NCBI GenBank assembly: GCA_942493135.1
Contig: OW818684.1
Location: 5,456,001 to 5,520,000, forward strand
Length of the DNA: 64,000 nt
Origin: Planctellipticum sp942493135
Lineage (GTDB): Bacteria; Planctomycetota; Planctomycetia; Planctomycetales; Planctomycetaceae
Reading direction: 5' to 3'
Translations under genes and position numbers: made by a program
In this document: in pieces, positions 61,704 to 64,000 of the stretch
Position numbering within the stretch: the stretch's first letter is position 1
How the letters are laid out: each line of letters begins with the position of its first letter
Notes under the pieces: model-generated
What the model saw: the letters and a program-made list of their open reading frames with translations, nothing else
What the model was told of the DNA's origin: nothing
Databases searched by the model: none

Positions 61704-64000
61704 ATGACGTCCCCCGATCCCACAGCGATCCTCGAAGAACTTTCGCACTTTCGCGCCCGGGTCCGGCTGCTGATCTGGATCGGCGGACTGGCCCGCATCG
61801 TCTCGGTGCTGTTCGGCAGCCTGTGTCTGGCGGGCTTTCTCGACTGGCTGATTCACTTTGACGACCCCGGCCTGCGGGTCCTTGTCGGCGGATCCATTGC
61901 CGCCGGCTGCAGCTGGATTCTGTGGCGATTCCTGATCGCTCCGCTCCGGGAATCGCTCTCCGGCGCGATTCTGGCCGCCCGTCTCGAACAGCGCTATCCC
62001 GTCTTGCGCGGCCGGCTGGTCAGTGCGGTGGAATTTGTTCAAAGCGGTTTTTCGAGCGCGGCCGGCGCTCCAGGACTGCAGCAGGCTGTAGTCGCCGACG
62101 CCCTGAGCCGGCTGCCGGAGATCGAACTCTCGCAGGTCGTGGAAACCCGGGAAGTCCGCCGGATGACGCTGGTCGGTGTCGTGGTCTGTGCCCTGACGCT
62201 GATGGTCGTCGTCCTCAATCCCCAGGCGGCCGAGACCGCCATGACCCGCCTTTTGCTGCCGTTCGCCGCTCACCCCTGGCCCAGAACGCACCAACTGGTC
62301 CTGGTTCGGCCGTCGCTTGACCTGGTCGAGCACGATCCGCTCGATCCGCTCCGGGTTGCCCAGGGGGAACCCGTCGAACTCTACGTGCAGGATCTCAACG
62401 GTCGCCTGCCGGATCGAATCTGGCTGGAAATCCGGGAGCCGCATCGCGAAGACGTTCGCCGGGAGCCGCTGCGCAAGATCTCGTTGCGAAACGCCGAGGA
62501 TCAGTCGGTTGCGGTGGCGGCGATCACGCTCACCGTCCCTTCCGCTGGAGTGGAATTTCGGGCCACGGGAGGCGACGACGACACGATGCCGTTTTACGGC
62601 GTGGAAGTGGTTCCTCCGCCCGTGGTGGAGTCGCTGCAGGTCGCGGTTGATCCGCCGGACTACAGCGGGCGCGATCCAGAGCAGCTCCCGCTCGACGTCG
62701 GCAATGTCGAGGGACTGGTCGGTTCGCAGGTTCGAGCCGTCGTTCGTGTGAATAAGCCGCTGCAGTCTGCAGCGCTGCACTGGAACGATTCGCCGCCGGA
62801 AACGCTGGTGCTGTCGGCGGACGGCCGGGAATTCGCTGCCGAGTTCGTGCTGCGCGAGCCCGGCCTCAATCACTACTGGTTTGCGTTGCAGGATCGCCAG
62901 GGCTTCGCCAACCGGGATGGCCTTCGCTACGAGGCCCGGGGCATTGCGGACCTGGTCCCGGAAGTGGTTATCGAAGATCCTCCGGGGGACGTGCAGGCGA
63001 CCATCGACGCCGAATTGCCGCTGCAGATTCTGGCCAAGGACGATCTCGGCCTGGCACGTGTGGCCTTGAGTTACCAGCTCGAGGGCGCTGACGAGCCGAT
63101 CGAAATTCCATTGGTCCCCGATGCAGCTGGTCAGGATCAGGTGCGTCCGGAGTTCCTGTGGAAGCTAGCGGAACTGCAGCTTCAACCCGGCAGCCGCCTG
63201 CAGTTCCGGGCCATCGCGACCGACCGTTGCGATCTGGGAGAACCGCACATCGGCCGGAGCGTACCGCGCCAGTTGACGGTCGTTTCGACGGAGCAGAAGC
63301 AGCAGGAGATCGTCGGCCGGCTTTCGGATCTGCTGGACCAGTTGCGGGGAGCCATCCAGGTTCAGCAGCGGGCGGAAACGCAACTGGGAGACGTCCAGCA
63401 ACAGCTCGATACCGAGGGCAAACTGGAGCCACAGGATCGCGACCTGCTCCAGCGTGTGGAACTTGACCAGCGACAGGTCTCCACAAAACTCGGCCAGCCC
63501 GGAGATGGAGTGCAGGCCCGAGCCGCTCGGCTCCAGGACGAACTGAATGCCAATCGGATCGACGATCCGGAAACGGGACGGCGGCTGCAGGAACTGGAGC
63601 TGCGACTTGATCAGCTCGGCCGCGAGCAGCTCCCCGGAATTGAGCAGGATCTCGCTCAGAGTCGGAAAGCCGCTTCGACAGAATCGCTGTCTGCCGACCA
63701 GAAACGCGAACTGTCAACCTCCCTCGATCGGGCTCGTCGCGAACAGCAGGATACGCTGGAATCGCTCCAGTCTCTGGAGAGCCAGCTCAGCGAGTGGAGA
63801 GATCGACGCGACGTTGACGCCGAACTGTCCGCGATCAATACCGATCAGCAGAGCCTGAAGCGACTGACCGCCGAACTGGCCGAACGAACCCTCGCCCGGC
63901 CGATGACTGATCTTTCGCAGCAGGATCAGGCTGATCTGAAAGATCTCACTGATCGTCAGCGCCGTGCCGCGGATCGGCTCGATCAGTTCCAGCGACGCCT
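61704..64000 (+). CDS. DUF4175-like membrane protein, N-terminal 765 residues
   Basis: The frame from ATG 61704 stays open to the window end, so the gene is partial. Two helices start the protein (about residues 22-45 and 52-74, LARIVSVLFGSLCLAGFLDW and so on), with a third near 156-174. Residues 200-510 are Ig-like beta domains (YGVEVVPPPVVESLQVAVDP and ILAKDDLGLARVALSYQLEG). From about 530 on it is a long Gln/Glu/Leu-rich coiled coil. This is the DUF4175-type arrangement. It forms an operon with the VWA protein, whose stop codon is 43 bases upstream. The function is unknown; the pair probably forms an envelope complex. Confidence 0.85.
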   Translation, partial: MTSPDPTAILEELSHFRARVRLLIWIGGLARIVSVLFGSLCLAGFLDWLIHFDDPGLRVLVGGSIAAGCSWILWRFLIAPLRESLSGAILAARLEQRYPVLRGRLVSAVEFVQSGFSSAAGAPGLQQAVVADALSRLPEIELSQVVETREVRRMTLVGVVVCALTLMVVVLNPQAAETAMTRLLLPFAAHPWPRTHQLVLVRPSLDLVEHDPLDPLRVAQGEPVELYVQDLNGRLPDRIWLEIREPHREDVRREPLRKISLRNAEDQSVAVAAITLTVPSAGVEFRATGGDDDTMPFYGVEVVPPPVVESLQVAVDPPDYSGRDPEQLPLDVGNVEGLVGSQVRAVVRVNKPLQSAALHWNDSPPETLVLSADGREFAAEFVLREPGLNHYWFALQDRQGFANRDGLRYEARGIADLVPEVVIEDPPGDVQATIDAELPLQILAKDDLGLARVALSYQLEGADEPIEIPLVPDAAGQDQVRPEFLWKLAELQLQPGSRLQFRAIATDRCDLGEPHIGRSVPRQLTVVSTEQKQQEIVGRLSDLLDQLRGAIQVQQRAETQLGDVQQQLDTEGKLEPQDRDLLQRVELDQRQVSTKLGQPGDGVQARAARLQDELNANRIDDPETGRRLQELELRLDQLGREQLPGIEQDLAQSRKAASTESLSADQKRELSTSLDRARREQQDTLESLQSLESQLSEWRDRRDVDAELSAINTDQQSLKRLTAELAERTLARPMTDLSQQDQADLKDLTDRQRRAADRLDQFQRR

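Noticed and set aside
61665..62873. 402-codon minus-strand frame over the DUF4175-like gene
   Set aside because: The plus-strand frame from 61704 is open to the window end and has membrane helices and a coiled coil; the antisense frame has none.

Overview
The window reads as a chromosomal piece of a planctomycete (phylum Planctomycetota, probably class Planctomycetia). The case rests on gene content: a DUF1501 gene paired with a PSCyt1/DUF1549/DUF1553 gene, a DUF1080 protein, many secreted beta-propeller and Tat-exported proteins, an ECF sigma factor with a large membrane-spanning C-terminal extension, and a VWA/DUF4175-like pair. GC content is high and coding is dense on both strands, with many long shadow frames. 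I saw no rRNA, tRNA, CRISPR array, transposase or phage gene. The species cannot be named from the sequence alone.

Layout. 1-2.6 kb: end of a PIG-L deacetylase, an SDR oxidoreductase and a Tat-exported beta-propeller protein. 2.7-4.5 kb: the unusual membrane-fused ECF sigma factor. 4.5-10.1 kb: a minus-strand run of methyltransferase, VOC protein, TrmB, a FabZ-like dehydratase, a coiled-coil protein with a nuclease-like core and a secreted glycosidase-like protein. 10.4-18.9 kb: housekeeping block of coaE, rho, ribH, nusB, ald (minus), a zinc-ribbon protein (minus), nadC, a PPP-type phosphatase and hpf. A family of small palindromic repeats sits in the gaps from 9.1 to 14.3 kb. 19-31.4 kb: heptaheme lipoprotein, DUF1080 protein, phosphofructokinase, secreted enzymes, uncharacterised proteins and a PQQ-type propeller. 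31.7-41 kb: GNAT, a Tat-exported ceramidase-like protein, a polytopic membrane protein, an ExbB-ExbD-ExbD unit, a sodium:solute symporter and an OprP-type porin.

41.3-46.4 kb is the most accessory-looking stretch. It holds a P-loop NTPase with an internal membrane hairpin, an orphan Cys-containing small protein, a ParD/ParE-type toxin-antitoxin pair with a good promoter, an NHL-type propeller protein and an orphan membrane protein bracketed by two copies of an AT-rich repeat. 46.6-64 kb: rpsR, the DUF1501 and PSCyt operon, a [2Fe-2S]-type ferrochelatase, malQ, an EEKKP-rich secreted protein, a tandem alpha/beta hydrolase with one apparently dead domain, and a VWA-DUF4175 pair cut by the window edge.

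The genes mix central metabolism (CoA, NAD, riboflavin, heme, glycolysis, glucan), RNA biology (Rho, NusB, HPF, TrmB, bS18) and the exported protein repertoire typical of planctomycetes. The best candidates for something new are the solenoid-bearing membrane sigma factor, the repeat-coiled-coil nuclease-like protein, the membrane-anchored NTPase with its small neighbour, and the intergenic repeat families.
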